A stretch of DNA of 64,000 nucleotides from Closterium sp. NIES-65 (taxonomy: Eukaryota > Streptophyta > Zygnematophyceae > Desmidiales > Closteriaceae). The stretch lies in NCBI GenBank assembly GCA_948144175.1, contig CANXME010002490.1, positions 141,001-205,000 of the forward strand. The letters run 5' to 3'. The position numbers and the translations under genes were made by a program. Numbering within the stretch: the stretch's first letter is position 1; the number at the start of each line of letters is the position of its first letter. This document shows positions 50,301-62,022 of the stretch, piece after piece. Below the pieces are notes generated by a model, which did no database searches, was not told the origin of the DNA, and was given only the letters and a program-made list of their open reading frames with translations.

Positions 50301-51169
50301 AAGCGGGAGAATGGAGCGGGCGGGGTGATTGAAAGCGGGAGAATGGAGCGAGGTGATGGAAAGCGGGAGAATGGGGCCGGGTGATGGAAAGAGGGAGATT
50401 GGGGCGGGGTGATGGAAAGCGGGAGAATGGGGCGGGGTGATGGAAAGAGGGAGAATGAAGAGGGGTGATGGAAAGAGGGAGAATTGGGCGGGGTGATGGA
50501 AAGCGGGAGAATGGAGCGCGGTGATGGAAAGAGTGAAAATGGGGCAGGGTGATGGAAAGCGGGAGAATGGGGCGGGGTGATGGAAAGAGGGAGAATAGGG
50601 CGGGGTGATGGAAAGCGGGAGAATGGGGCGGGGTGATGGAAAGCGGGAGAATGGGGCGGGGTGATGGAAAGCGGGAGAATGGGGCGGGGTGATGGAAAGC
50701 GGTAGAATGGGGCGGGGTGATGGAAAGCGGGAAAATGGGGCGGGGTGATGGAAAGCGGGAGAATGGGGCGGGGTGATGGAAATTGGGAAAATGGGGCGGG
50801 GTGATGGAAAGCGAGAGAATGGGGCGGGGTGATGGAAAGAGGGAGAATGGGGCGGGGTGATGGATGGCGGCAGATTGGGGCGGGGTGATGGAAAGCGGGA
50901 GAATTGGGCAGGGTGATGGAAAGATGGAGAACGGGGCGGGGTGATGGAAGGCGGAAGAATGGGGCGGGGTGATGGAAAGAGGGAGAATGGGGCGGGGAGA
51001 TAGAAAGCAGGAGAATGGGGCGGGGTCATGGAAAGAGGGAGAATGGGGAGGGGTGATGGAAAGGGTGAGAATGGGGCAGGGTGATGGAAAGCGGGAGAAT
51101 GGGGCGGGTTGATGGAAAGCGGGAGAATGGGGCGGGGTGATGGAAATCGGAAGAATGGGGTGGGGTTAT

Positions 51170-54100
51170 GGGAAGCGGGAGAATGGGGCGGGGTGATGGA
51201 AAGCGGGAGAATGGGGCGGGGTGATGGAAGGAGGGAGAATGGGGCAGGGTGATGGAAAGCGCGAGAATGGGGCAGGGTGATGGAAAGCGGGAGAATGGGG
51301 CGGGGTATTGGAAAGCGGGAGAATGGGGCGGTGTGATGGAAAGCGGGAGAATGGGGCGGGGTGATGGAAAGCGAGAGAATGGGGCGGGGTGATGGAAGGA
51401 GGGAGCATGGGGAGGGGTGATGGAAAGCGGGGGAATGGGGCGAGATGATGGGAAGCGGAAGAATGGGGCGGGGTGATGGAAAGGAAGAGAATGGGGCGGG
51501 GTGATGGAAAGCGGGAGAATGGGGTGGGGTGATGGAAAGCGGGAGAATGGTTTGGGGTGATGGAAGGAGGGAGAATAGGGCGGGGTGATGGAAGGTGGGA
51601 GGATGGGGTGGGGTGATGGAAAGCGGGAGAATGGGGCAGGGTGATGGAAAGCGGGAGAATGGGGCGGGGAGGTGGAAAGTGGGAGAATGGGGCGGGGTGA
51701 TGGAAAGCAGGAGAATGTGGCGCGGTGATGGAAAACGGGAAAATGGGGCGGGGTGATTGAAAGAGGGAGAATGGGGCGGGGTGATGGAAGGCAGGAGAAT
51801 AGGGCGGGGTGATGGAAGGAGGTAGAATGAGGCGGGGTGATGGAAGGAGAAGAATGGGGCGGGGTGATGGAGAGCGGGAGAATGGGGCGGGGTGATGGAA
51901 AGCGGGAGAATGGGGCGGAGTGATGGAAAGCGGGAGAATGGGGCGGGGTGATGGAAAGCGGGAGAATGGGGCGTGGTGATGGAAAGCGGGAGAATGAGGC
52001 GGGGTGATGGGAGAATGGGGCGGGGTGATGGAAAGCGGGAGAATGGGGCGGTGTGATGGAAAGCGGGAGAATGGGGCGGGATGATGGAAAGCGGGAGCAT
52101 GGGGTGGGGTGATGGAAGGAGGGAGAATGGGGCGGGGTGATGGAAAGCGGGAGTATGGGGCAGGGTGATGGAAAGCGGGAGAATGGGGCGGGGTGATGGA
52201 AAGGAAGAGAATGGGGCGAGGTGATGGAAAGCGGGAGAATGGGGTGGGGTGATGGAAAGCGGGAGAATGGTTTGGGGTGATGGAAGGAGGGAGAATGGGG
52301 CGGGGTGATGGAAAGCGGGAGAATGGGGCGGGGTGATGGAAAGCGGGAGAATGGGGTGGGGTGATGGAAAGCAGGAGAATGGGGCGGAGTGATGGAAAGC
52401 GGGAGAATGGGGCGGGGTGATGGAAGGAGGGATAATGGGGCGGGGTGATGGAAGGCGGGAGAATGGGGCGAGGTGGTGGAAAGCGGGAGAATGGGGCGGG
52501 GTGATGGAAAGCAGGAGAATGGGAAGGGGTGATGTAAGGAGGGAGAATGGGGCGGGGTGATGGAAGGAGGGAGAATGGGGCGGGGTGATGGATGGAGGGA
52601 GAATGGGGCGGGGTGATAGAAAGCAGGAGAATGGGGCGGGGTGATGGAAAGCGGGAGAATGGGGCGGGGTGATGGAAAGCAGGAGAACGGGGCGGGGTGA
52701 TGGAAAGCAGGAGTATGGGGCAGGGTGATGGAAAGCGGGAGAATGGGGCGGGGTGATGGAAAGGAAGAGAATGGGGCGGGGTGATGGAAAGCGGGAGAAT
52801 GGGGTGGGGTGATTGAAAGCGGGAGAATTGTTTTGGGTGATGGAAGGAGGGAGAATGGGGCGGGGTGATGGAAGGTGGGAGGATGGGGTGGGGTGATGGA
52901 AAGCGGGAGAATGGGGCGGGGTGATGGAAAGTGGGAGAATGGGGCGGGGAGGTGGAAAGTGGGAGAATGGGGCGGGGTGATGGAAAGCAGGAGAATGTGG
53001 CGGGGTGATGGAAAACGGGAAAATGGGGCGGGGTGATGGAAAGCGGGAGAATGGGGCGGGGTGATGGAAGGCAGGAGAATGGGGCGAGGTGATGGAAGGA
53101 GCGAGAATGGGGTGGGGTGATGGAAAGAGGGAGATTGGGGCGGGGTGATGGAAAGCAGGAGAATGGGGCGGGGTGATGGAAAGCGGGAGAATTGGGCGGG
53201 GTGATGGAAAGCGGGAGAATGGGGCGGGGTGATGGAAAGCGGGAGAATGGGGTGGGGTGATGGAAAGCGGGAGAATGGGGCGGAGTGATGGAAAGCGGGA
53301 GAATGGGGCGGGGTGATGGAAAGGAAGAGAATGGGGCGGGGTGATGGAAAGCGGGAGAATGGGGTGGGGTGATGGAAAGCGGGAGAATGGTTTGGGGTGA
53401 TGGAAGGAGGGAGAATAGGGCGGGGTGATGGAAGGTGGGAGGATGGGGTGGGGTGATGGAAAGCGGGAGAATGGGGCAGGGTGATGGAAAGCGGGAGAAT
53501 GGGGCGGGGAGGTGGAAAGTGGGAGAATGGGGCGGGGTGATGGAAAGCAGGAGAATGTGGCGGGGTGATGGAAGACGGGAAAATGGGGCGAGGTGATGGA
53601 AAGCGGGAGAATGGGGCGGGGTGATGGAAGGCAGGAGAATAGGGCGGGGTGATGGAAGGAGGGAGAATGGGGTGGGGTGTTGGAAAGACGATGATTGGGG
53701 CGGGGTGATGGAAAGCAGGAGAATGGGGCGGGGTGATGGAAAGCGGGAGAATGGGGCGGCGTGATGGAAACAGGAGAATGGGGCGGGGTGATGGAAAGCG
53801 AAGGAATGGGGTGGGGTGATGGAAAGCGGGAGAATGGGGCGGAGTGATGGAAAGCGGGAGAATGGGGCGGGGTGATGGAAGGAGGGATAATGGGGCGGGG
53901 TGATGGAAGGCGGGAGAATGGGGCGGAGTGATGGAAAGCGGGAGAATGGGGCGGGAAGATGGAAAGCGGGAGAAAGGGGAGGGGTGATGGAGAGCGGGAG
54001 AATGGGGCGGGTTGATGAAAAGCGGGAGAATGGGGCGGGGTGATGGAAGGAGGGAGAATGGGGCGGGGTGATGGAAGGAGAGAGAAGGGGGCGGGGTGAT

Positions 54101-57100
54101 GGAAAGTGGGACAATGTGGCGGGGTGATGGAAAGCGGGAGAATGGGGTGGGGTTATGGGAAGCGGGAGAATGGGGCGGGGTGATGGAAAGCGGGAGAATG
54201 GGGCGGGGTGATGGAAGGAGGGAGAATGGGGCGGGGCGATGGAAGGAGGGAGAATGGGGCGGAGTGATGGAAAGCGGGAGAATGGGGCGGGGTGATGGAA
54301 GGAGGGAGAATGGGGCGGGATGATGGAATGCGGGAGAATGGGTCGGGGTGATGGAAAGCGGGAGAATGGGGCGGGGTGATGGAAAGCGGGAGAATGGGGC
54401 GGGGTGACGGAAATCGGGAGAATGGGGCGAGGTGATGGAAAGTGGGAGAACGGGGCGGGGTGATGGAAGGAGGGAGAATGGGGCTGGGTGATAGAAAACG
54501 GGAAAATGTGGTGGGGTGATGGAAAGCGGGAGAATGGGGTGGGGTTATGGGAAGCGGGAGAGTGGGGCGGGGTGATGGAAAGCGGGAGAATGGGGCGGGG
54601 TGATGGAAGGAGGGAGAATGGGGCGGGGTGATGGAAAGCGGGAGAATGGGGCGGGGTGATGGAAAGCGGGAGAATGGGGCGGGGTGATGGAAAGCGGGAG
54701 AATGGGGCTGGGTGATGGAAAGCGGGAGAATGGGGCGGGGTGATGGAAAGCGGGAGAATGGGGCGGGGTGATGGAAGGAGGGAGAATGGGGCGAGGTGAT
54801 GGAAAGCGGGAGATTGGGGCAGGGTGATGGAAAGTAGGAGAATGGGGCGGGGTGATGGAAAGAGGAAAAATGGGGCGGGGTCATGGAAAGCGGGAGAATG
54901 GGGCTAAGTGATGGAAAGCGGGAGAATGGGGCGGGGTGATGGAAAGCGGGAGAATGGGGCGGGGTGATGGAAAGCGAGAGAATGGGGCGCGGTGATGGAA
55001 GGAGGAAGAAAGGGGAGGGGTGATGGAAAGCGGGGGAATGGGGCGGGATGATAGGAAGCGGAAGAATGGGGCGGGTTGATGGAAAGCAGGAGAATGGGGC
55101 AGGGTGATGGGAAGTGGGAGAATGGGGCGGGGAGATGGAAAGCGGGAGAATGGGGTGGGCTGATGGAAAGCGGGAGAATGGGGCGGGGTGATGGAAGGAG
55201 GGAGAATGGGGCGGGGTGATGGAAGGAGAGAGAAGGGGGCGGGGTGATGGAAAGTGGGAGAATGTGGCAGTGTGATGGAAAGCGGGAGAATGGGGTGGGG
55301 TTATGGGAAGCGGGAGAATGGGGCGGGGTGATGGAAAGCAGGAGAATAAGGCGGGGTGATGGAAGGAGGGAGAATGGGGCGGGGTGATGGAAGGAGGGAG
55401 AATGGGGCGGGGTGAAGAAAAGTAGGAGAATGGGGCGGGTTGATGGAAAGAGGGAGAATGGGGCGGGGTGAATGGGGCGGGGTGATCGAAAGCGGGAGAA
55501 TGGGGCGGGGTGATGGAAAGCGGGAGAATGGGGCGGGGTGATGGAAATCGGGAGAATAGGGCGGGGTGATGGAAAGCGGGAGAATGGGGCGGGTTGATGT
55601 AAGGAGGGAGAATGGGGCGGGGTGATACAAAGCGGGAGAATGTGGCGGGGTGATGGAAAGCGGGAGAAGGGGGTGGGGTTATGGGAAGCGGGAGAACAGG
55701 GCGGGGTGATGGAAAGCGGGAGAATGGGGCGGGGTGATGGAAGGAGGGAGAATGGGGCGGGGTGATTTAAGGAGGGAGAATGGGGCGGGGTGATAGAAAG
55801 CGGGAATATGGGGCGGGGTGATGGAAGGAGGGAGAATAAGGCGGGGTGATGGAAAGCGGGAGAATGGGGCGGGGTGATGGAAAGCGGGAGAATGGGGCGG
55901 GGTGATGGAAAGCGGGAGAATGGGGCTGGGTGATGGAAAGAGGGAGAATGGGGCGCGGTGATGGAAAGCGGGAGAATGGGGCGGGGTGATGGAAGGAGGG
56001 AGAATGGGGTGGGGTGATGGAAAACGGGAGATAGGGTCAGGGTGATGGAAAGCGGGGGAATGGGGCGGGGTGATGGAAGGAGGGAGAATGGGGCGGGGTG
56101 ATGGAAAGCAGGAGATTGGGCCAGGGTGCTGGAAAGCGGGAGAATGGGGCGGGGTGATGGAAAGCGAAAAAATGGGGCGGGATGATGGAAAGCGGGAGAA
56201 TGGGGCTAAGTGATGAAAAGCGGGACAATGGGGCGGGGTGATGGAAAGCGGGAGAATGGGGCGGGGTGATGGAAAGCGGGAGAAAGGGGCGGGGTGATGG
56301 AAAGCGGGAGAATAGGGCGGGCTGATGGAAAGCGGGAGAATGGGGCGGGGTGATGGAAGGAGGGAGAATGGGGCGGGGTGATGGAAGGAGAGAGAAGGGG
56401 GCGGGGTGATGGAAAGTGGGAAAATGTGGCGTGGTGATGGAAAGCAGGAGAATGGGGTGGGGTTATGGGAAGCGAAAGAATGGGGCGGGATGATGGAAAG
56501 CGGGAGAATGGGGCGGGGTGATGGAATGAGGAAGAATGGGGCGGGGTGATGGAAGGAGGGAGAATGGGGCGGGGTGATGGAAGGAGGAAGAATGGGGCGG
56601 GGTGATGGAAAGCGGGAGAATGGGGCGGGGTGATGGAAAGCGGGAGAATGGGGTGGGGTGATGGAAAGCGAGAGAATGGTGCGGGGTGATGGAAGGAGGG
56701 AGAATGGGGAGGGGTGATGGAAAGCGGGGGAATGGGGCGGGATGATGGGAAGCGGAAGAATGGGGCGGGGTGATGGAAAGCGGGAGAATGGGGCGGGTTG
56801 ATGGGAAGCGGGAGAATGGGGCGTGGAGATGGAAATCGGGAGAAAGGGGAGGGATGATGGAAAGCGGGAGAATGGGGTGGGCTGATGGAAAGCGGGAGAA
56901 TGGGGCGGGGTGATGGAAGGAGGGAAAATGGGGCGGGGTGATGGAAGGAGAGAGAAGGGGGCGGGGTGATGGAAAGTGGGAGAATGTGGCGGGGTGATGG
57001 AAAGCGGGAGAATGGGATAGGGTTGTGGGAAGCGGGAGAATGGGGCGGGGTGATGGAAAGCGGGAGAATGGGGGCGGGGTGATGGAAGGAGGGAGAATGG

Positions 57101-58640
57101 GGCGGGGTGATGGAAGGAGGGAGAATGGGGCGGAGTGATGGAAAGCGGGAGAATGGGGCGGGGTGATGGAAGGAGGTTGAATGGGGCGGGATGATGGAAA
57201 GCGGGAGAATGGGGCGGGGTGATGGAAAGCGGGAGAATGGGGCGGGGTGATGGAAAGCGGGAGAATGGGGTGGGGTGATGGAAATCAGGAGAATGGGGCG
57301 GGGTGATGGAAAGCGGGAGAATGGGGCGGGGTGATGGAAGGAGGGAGAATGGGGCGGGGTGATAGAAAGCGGGAGAATGTGGCGGTGTGATGGAAAGCGG
57401 GAGAAGGGGGTGGGGTTATGGGAAGCGGGAGAATGGGGCGGGGTGATGGAAAGCGGGAGAATAGGGCGGGGTGATGGAAAGCGGGAAAATGGGGCGGGGT
57501 GATGGAAAGCGGGAGAATGGGGCTGGGTGATGGAAAGCGGGAGAATGGGGCCGGGTGATGGAAAGCGGGAGAATGGGGCGGGGTGATGGAAGGAGGGAGA
57601 ATGGGGCGGGGTGATGGAAGGAGAGAGAAGGGGGCGGGGTGATGGAAAGTGGAAGAATGTGGCGGGGTGATGGAAAGCGGGAGAATGGGGTGGGGTTATG
57701 GGAAGCGGGAGAATGGGGCGGGGTGATGGAAAGCGGGAGAATGGGGCGGGTTGATGGAAGGAGGGAGAATGGGGCGGGGTGATGGAAGGAGGGAGAATGG
57801 GGCGGAGTGATGGAAAGCGGGAGAATGGGGCGGGGTGATGGAAGGAGGGAGAATAGGGCGGGATGATGGAAAGCGGGAGAATGGGGCAGGGTGATGGAAA
57901 GCGGGAGAATGGGGCGGGGTGATGGAAAGCGGGAAAATGGGGCGGGGTGATGGAAAGCGGGAGAATGGGCCTGGGTGATGGAAAACGGGAGAATGGGGCC
58001 GGGTGATGGAAAGCGGGAGAATGGGGCGGGGTGATGGAAGGAGGGAGAATGGGGCGGGGTGATGGAAGGAGAGAGAAGGGGGCGGGGTGATGGAAAGTGG
58101 GAGAATGTGGCGGGGTGATGGAAAGCGGGAGAATGGGGTGGGGTTATGGGAAGCGGGAGAATGGGGCGGGGTGATGGAAAGCGGGAGAATGGGGCGTGGT
58201 GATGGAAGGAGGGAGAATGGGGCGGGGTGATGGACGGAGGGAGAATGGGGCGGAGTGATGGAAAGCGGGAGAATGGGGCGGGGTGATGGAAGGAGGGAGA
58301 ATAGGGCGGGATGATGGAAAGCGGGAGAATGGGGCAGGGTGATGGAAAGCGGGAGAATGGGGCGGGGTGATGGAAAGCGGGAGAAAGGGGCGGGGTGGTG
58401 GGAATCGGGAGAATGGGGCGGGGTGATGGAAAGCGGGAGAATGGGGCGGGTTGATGGAAGGAGGGAGAATGGGGCGGGGTGATAGAAAGCGGGAGAATGT
58501 GGCGGGGTGATGGAAAGCGGGAGAATAAGGTGGGGTTATGGGAAGCGGGTGAATGAGGCGGGGTGATGGAAAGCGGGAGAATGGGGCGGGGTGATGGAAG
58601 GAGGGAGAATGGGGCGGGGTGATGGAAGGAGGGAGAATGG
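51170..58640. repeat. Satellite B subfamily domain rich in AAGGAGGG monomers
   Basis: Between about 51.17 and 58.64 kb the array switches to monomers with GGAAGGAGGG. Modules containing GGAAGGAGAGAGAAGGG, AATGTGGCGG and GGGGTTATGGGAAGC recur, for example near 54065, 55205, 56385, 56945, 57612 and 58060. The flanking regions are dominated by AAAGAGGG. Similar modules occur at the start of satellite B (14.8-15.15 kb). Domain edges are judged by eye. Confidence 0.65.
57410..58540 (+). repeat. Higher-order module with 280, 448 and 392-bp spacing
   Basis: The GGTTATGGGAAGC marker lies at 57414, 57694, 58142 and 58534. The spacings are 10, 16 and 14 whole monomers of 28 bp. Between 57.59 and 58.16 kb the order of variants is the same at a 448-bp offset. 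Confidence 0.8.
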
Positions 58641-61600
58641 GGCGGGGTGATGGAAAGAGGGAGAATGGAGAGGGGTGATAGAAAGAGAGAGAATTGGGCG
58701 GGGTGATAGAAAGCGGGAGAATGGAGCGGGGTGATGGAAAGCGGGAGAATGGGGCGGGGTGATGGAAAGCGGGAGAATGGGGCGGGGTGATGGAAAGAGG
58801 GAAAATGGGGCGTGGTGATGGAAAGCGGGAGAATTGGGCGGGGTGATGGAAAGCGGGAGAATGGAGCGGGGTGGTGGAAAGCGGGAGAATGGGGCGGGGT
58901 GATGGAAAGAGGGAGAACGGGGCGGGGTGATGGGAAGCGGGAGAATGGGGCGGGGTGATGGAAAGAGGGAGAATGGGGCGGGGTGATGGAAAGCGGGAGA
59001 ATGGGGCGGGGTGATGGAAAGAGAGACAATGGGGCGGGGTGGTGGAAAGAGGGAGATTGGGGCGTGGTGATGGAAAGCGGGAGAATGGGGCGGGGTGATG
59101 GAAAGAGGGAGAATGGGGCGTGGTGATAGAAAGCAGGAGAATTGGGCGGGGTGATGGAAAGCGGGAGAATGGAGCGGGGTGGTGGAAAGCGGGAGAATGG
59201 GGCGGGGTGATGGAAAGAGGGAGAATGAGGAGGGGTGATGGAAAAAGGGAGAATTGGGCGGGGTGATGGAAAGCGGGAGAATGGAGCGGGGTGATGGAAA
59301 GAGGGAGAACGGGGCGGGGTGATGGGAAGCGGGAGAATGGGGCGGGGTGATGGAAATAGGGAGAATGGGGCGGGGTGATGGAAAGCGGGAGAATGGGGCG
59401 GGGTGATGGAAGGAGAGACAATGGGGCGGGGTGGTGGAAAGAGGGAGATTGGGGCGTGGTGATGGAAAGCGGGAGAATGGGGCGGGGTGATGGAAAGAGG
59501 GAGAATGGGGCGTGGTGATAGAAAGCGGGAGAATTGGGCGGGGTGATGGAAAGCGGGAGAATGGAGCGGGGTGGTGGAAAGCGGGAGAATGGGGCGGGGT
59601 GATGGAAAGAGGGAGATTGAGGAGGGGTGATGGAAAAAGGGAGAATTGGGCGGGGTGATGGAAAGCGGGAGAATGGAGCGGGGTGATGGAACGAGGGAAA
59701 ATGGGGCGGGGTGAAGGAATGCGGGAGAATGGGGCGGGGTGATGGAAAGAGGGTGAATGGGGCGGGGTGATGGAAAGCAGTAGAATGGGGCGGGGTGATG
59801 GAAAGCGGGAGAATGGGGCTGGGTGATGGAAAGCGGGAGAATGGGGCGGGGTGATGGAAAGCGGGAGAATGGGGCGGGGTGATGGAAAGCGGGAGAATGG
59901 GGCGGGGTGATGGAAATCGGGAAAATGGGGCGGGGTGATGGAAAGCGGGAGAATGGGGCGGGGTGATGGAAAGAGGGAGAATGGGGCGGGGTGATGGAAG
60001 GCGGGAGAATGGGGCGGGGTGATGGAAAGTGGGAGAATTGGGCAGGGTGATGGAAAGATGGAGAATGGGGCGGGGTGATGGAAGGCGGGAGGATGGGGCA
60101 GGGTGATGGGAAGAGGGAGAATGGGGCGGGGTGATGGAAATCGGGAAAATGGGGCGGGGTGATGGAAAGCGGGAGAATGGGGCGGGGTGATGGAAAGAGG
60201 GAGAATGGGGCGGGGTGATGGAAGGCGGGAGAATGGGGCGGGGTGATGGAAAGTGGGAGAATTGGGCAGGGTGTGGAAAGATGGAGAATGGGGAGGGGTG
60301 ATGGAAGGCGGGAGGATGGGGCAGGGTGATGGGAAGAGGGAGAATGGGGCGGGGTGATGGAAATCGGGAGAATGGGGCGGGGTGATGGAAACCGGAGAAT
60401 GGGGCGGGGTGATGGAAATCAGGAGAATGGGGCGGGGTGATGGAAAGTGGGAGAATAAGGCGGGGTGATGGAAAGCGAGAGAATGGGGCGGGGTGATGGA
60501 AAACGGGAGAATGGGATGGGGTGATGGAAGTGGGAGAATTGGGCGGGGTGATGGATAGAGGGAGAATGGGGTGGGGTGATGGAAAGCGGGAGAATGGGGC
60601 GGGGTGATGGAAAGATGGAGAATGGGGTGGGGTGATGGAAAGCGTGAGAATGGGGCGGGGTGATGGAAAGAGGGAGAATGGGGCGGGGTGATGGAAGGCG
60701 GGAGAATTGGGCGGGGTGATGGAAAGCGGGAGAATTGGGCGGGGTGATGGAAAGCGGGAGAATGGGGCGGGGTGATGAAAGGCAGGAGAATGGGGCGGGG
60801 TGATGGAAAGAGGGAGAATGGAGAGGGGTGATAGAAAGAGGGAGAATTGGGCGGGGTGATGGAAAGCGGGAGAATGGAGCGGGGTGATCGAAAGCGAGAG
60901 AATGGGGCGGGGTGATGGAAAGCGGGAGAATGGGGCGGGGTGATGGAAAGAGGGAAAATGGGGCGTGGTGATGGAAAGAGGGAGAATGGGGCGGGGTGAT
61001 GGAAAGCGGGGTGATGGAAAGAGGGAGAATGGGGCGGGGTGATGGAAAGCGGGAGAATGGGGCGGGGTGATGGAAAGAGGGAGAATGGGGCGGGGTGATG
61101 GAAAGAGGGAGAATGGGGCGGGGGTGATGGAAAGCGGGAGAATAGGGCGGGGTGATGGAAAGAGGGAGAATGGGGAGGGGTGATGGAAAGAGGGAGAATT
61201 GGGCGGGGTGATGGAAAGCGGGAGAATGGAGCGGGGTGATGGAAGGAGGGAAAATGGGGCGGGGTGATGGAATGCGGGAGAATGGGGTGGGGTGATGGAA
61301 AGAGGGAGAATGGGGCTGGGTGATGGAAAAAGTGAGAATGGGGCAGGGTGATGGAAAGCGGGAGAATGGGCCGGGGTGATGGAAAGAGGGAGAATGGGGC
61401 GGGGTGATGGAAGGTGGGAGAATGGGGCGGGGTGATGGAAAGGGGGAGAATTGGGCAGGGTGATGGAAAGGGGGAGAATGGGGCGGTGTGATGGAAAGCG
61501 GGAGAATGGGGCGGGGTGATGGAAAGAGGGAGAATGGGGCGGGGTGATGGAAGGCGGGAGAATGGGGCGGGGTGATGGAAAGTGGGAGAATTGGGCAGGG

Positions 61601-62022
61601 TGATGGAAAGATGGAGAATGGGGCGGGGTGATGGAAGGCGGGAGAATGGGGCAGGGTGATGGGAAGAGGGAGAATAAGGCGGGGTGATAGAAAGCAGGAG
61701 AATGGGGTGGGGTGATGGAAAGAGGGAGAATGGGGAGGGGTGATGGAAAGAGTGAGAATGGGGTGGGGTGATGGAAAGCGGGAGAATGGGGCAGGGTGTT
61801 GGAAAGCGGGAGAATGGGGCGGGGTGATGGAAACCGGAGAATGGGGCGGGGTGATGGAAATCGGGAGAATGGGGCGGGGTGATGGAAAGCGGGAGAATAA
61901 GGCGGGGTGATGGAAACCGGAGAATGGGGCGGGGTGATGGAAATCGGGATAATGGGGCGGGGTGAGGGAAAGCGGGAGAATAAGGCGGGGTGATGGAAAG
62001 CGAGAGAATGGGGCGGGGTGAT

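Noticed and set aside
37083..52100. Open reading frame of about 5005 codons on the - strand
   Set aside because: It is the stop-free satellite B monomer read through all three phases, and its end runs into the 3' LTR. No non-repeat domain, signal or codon constraint is seen.
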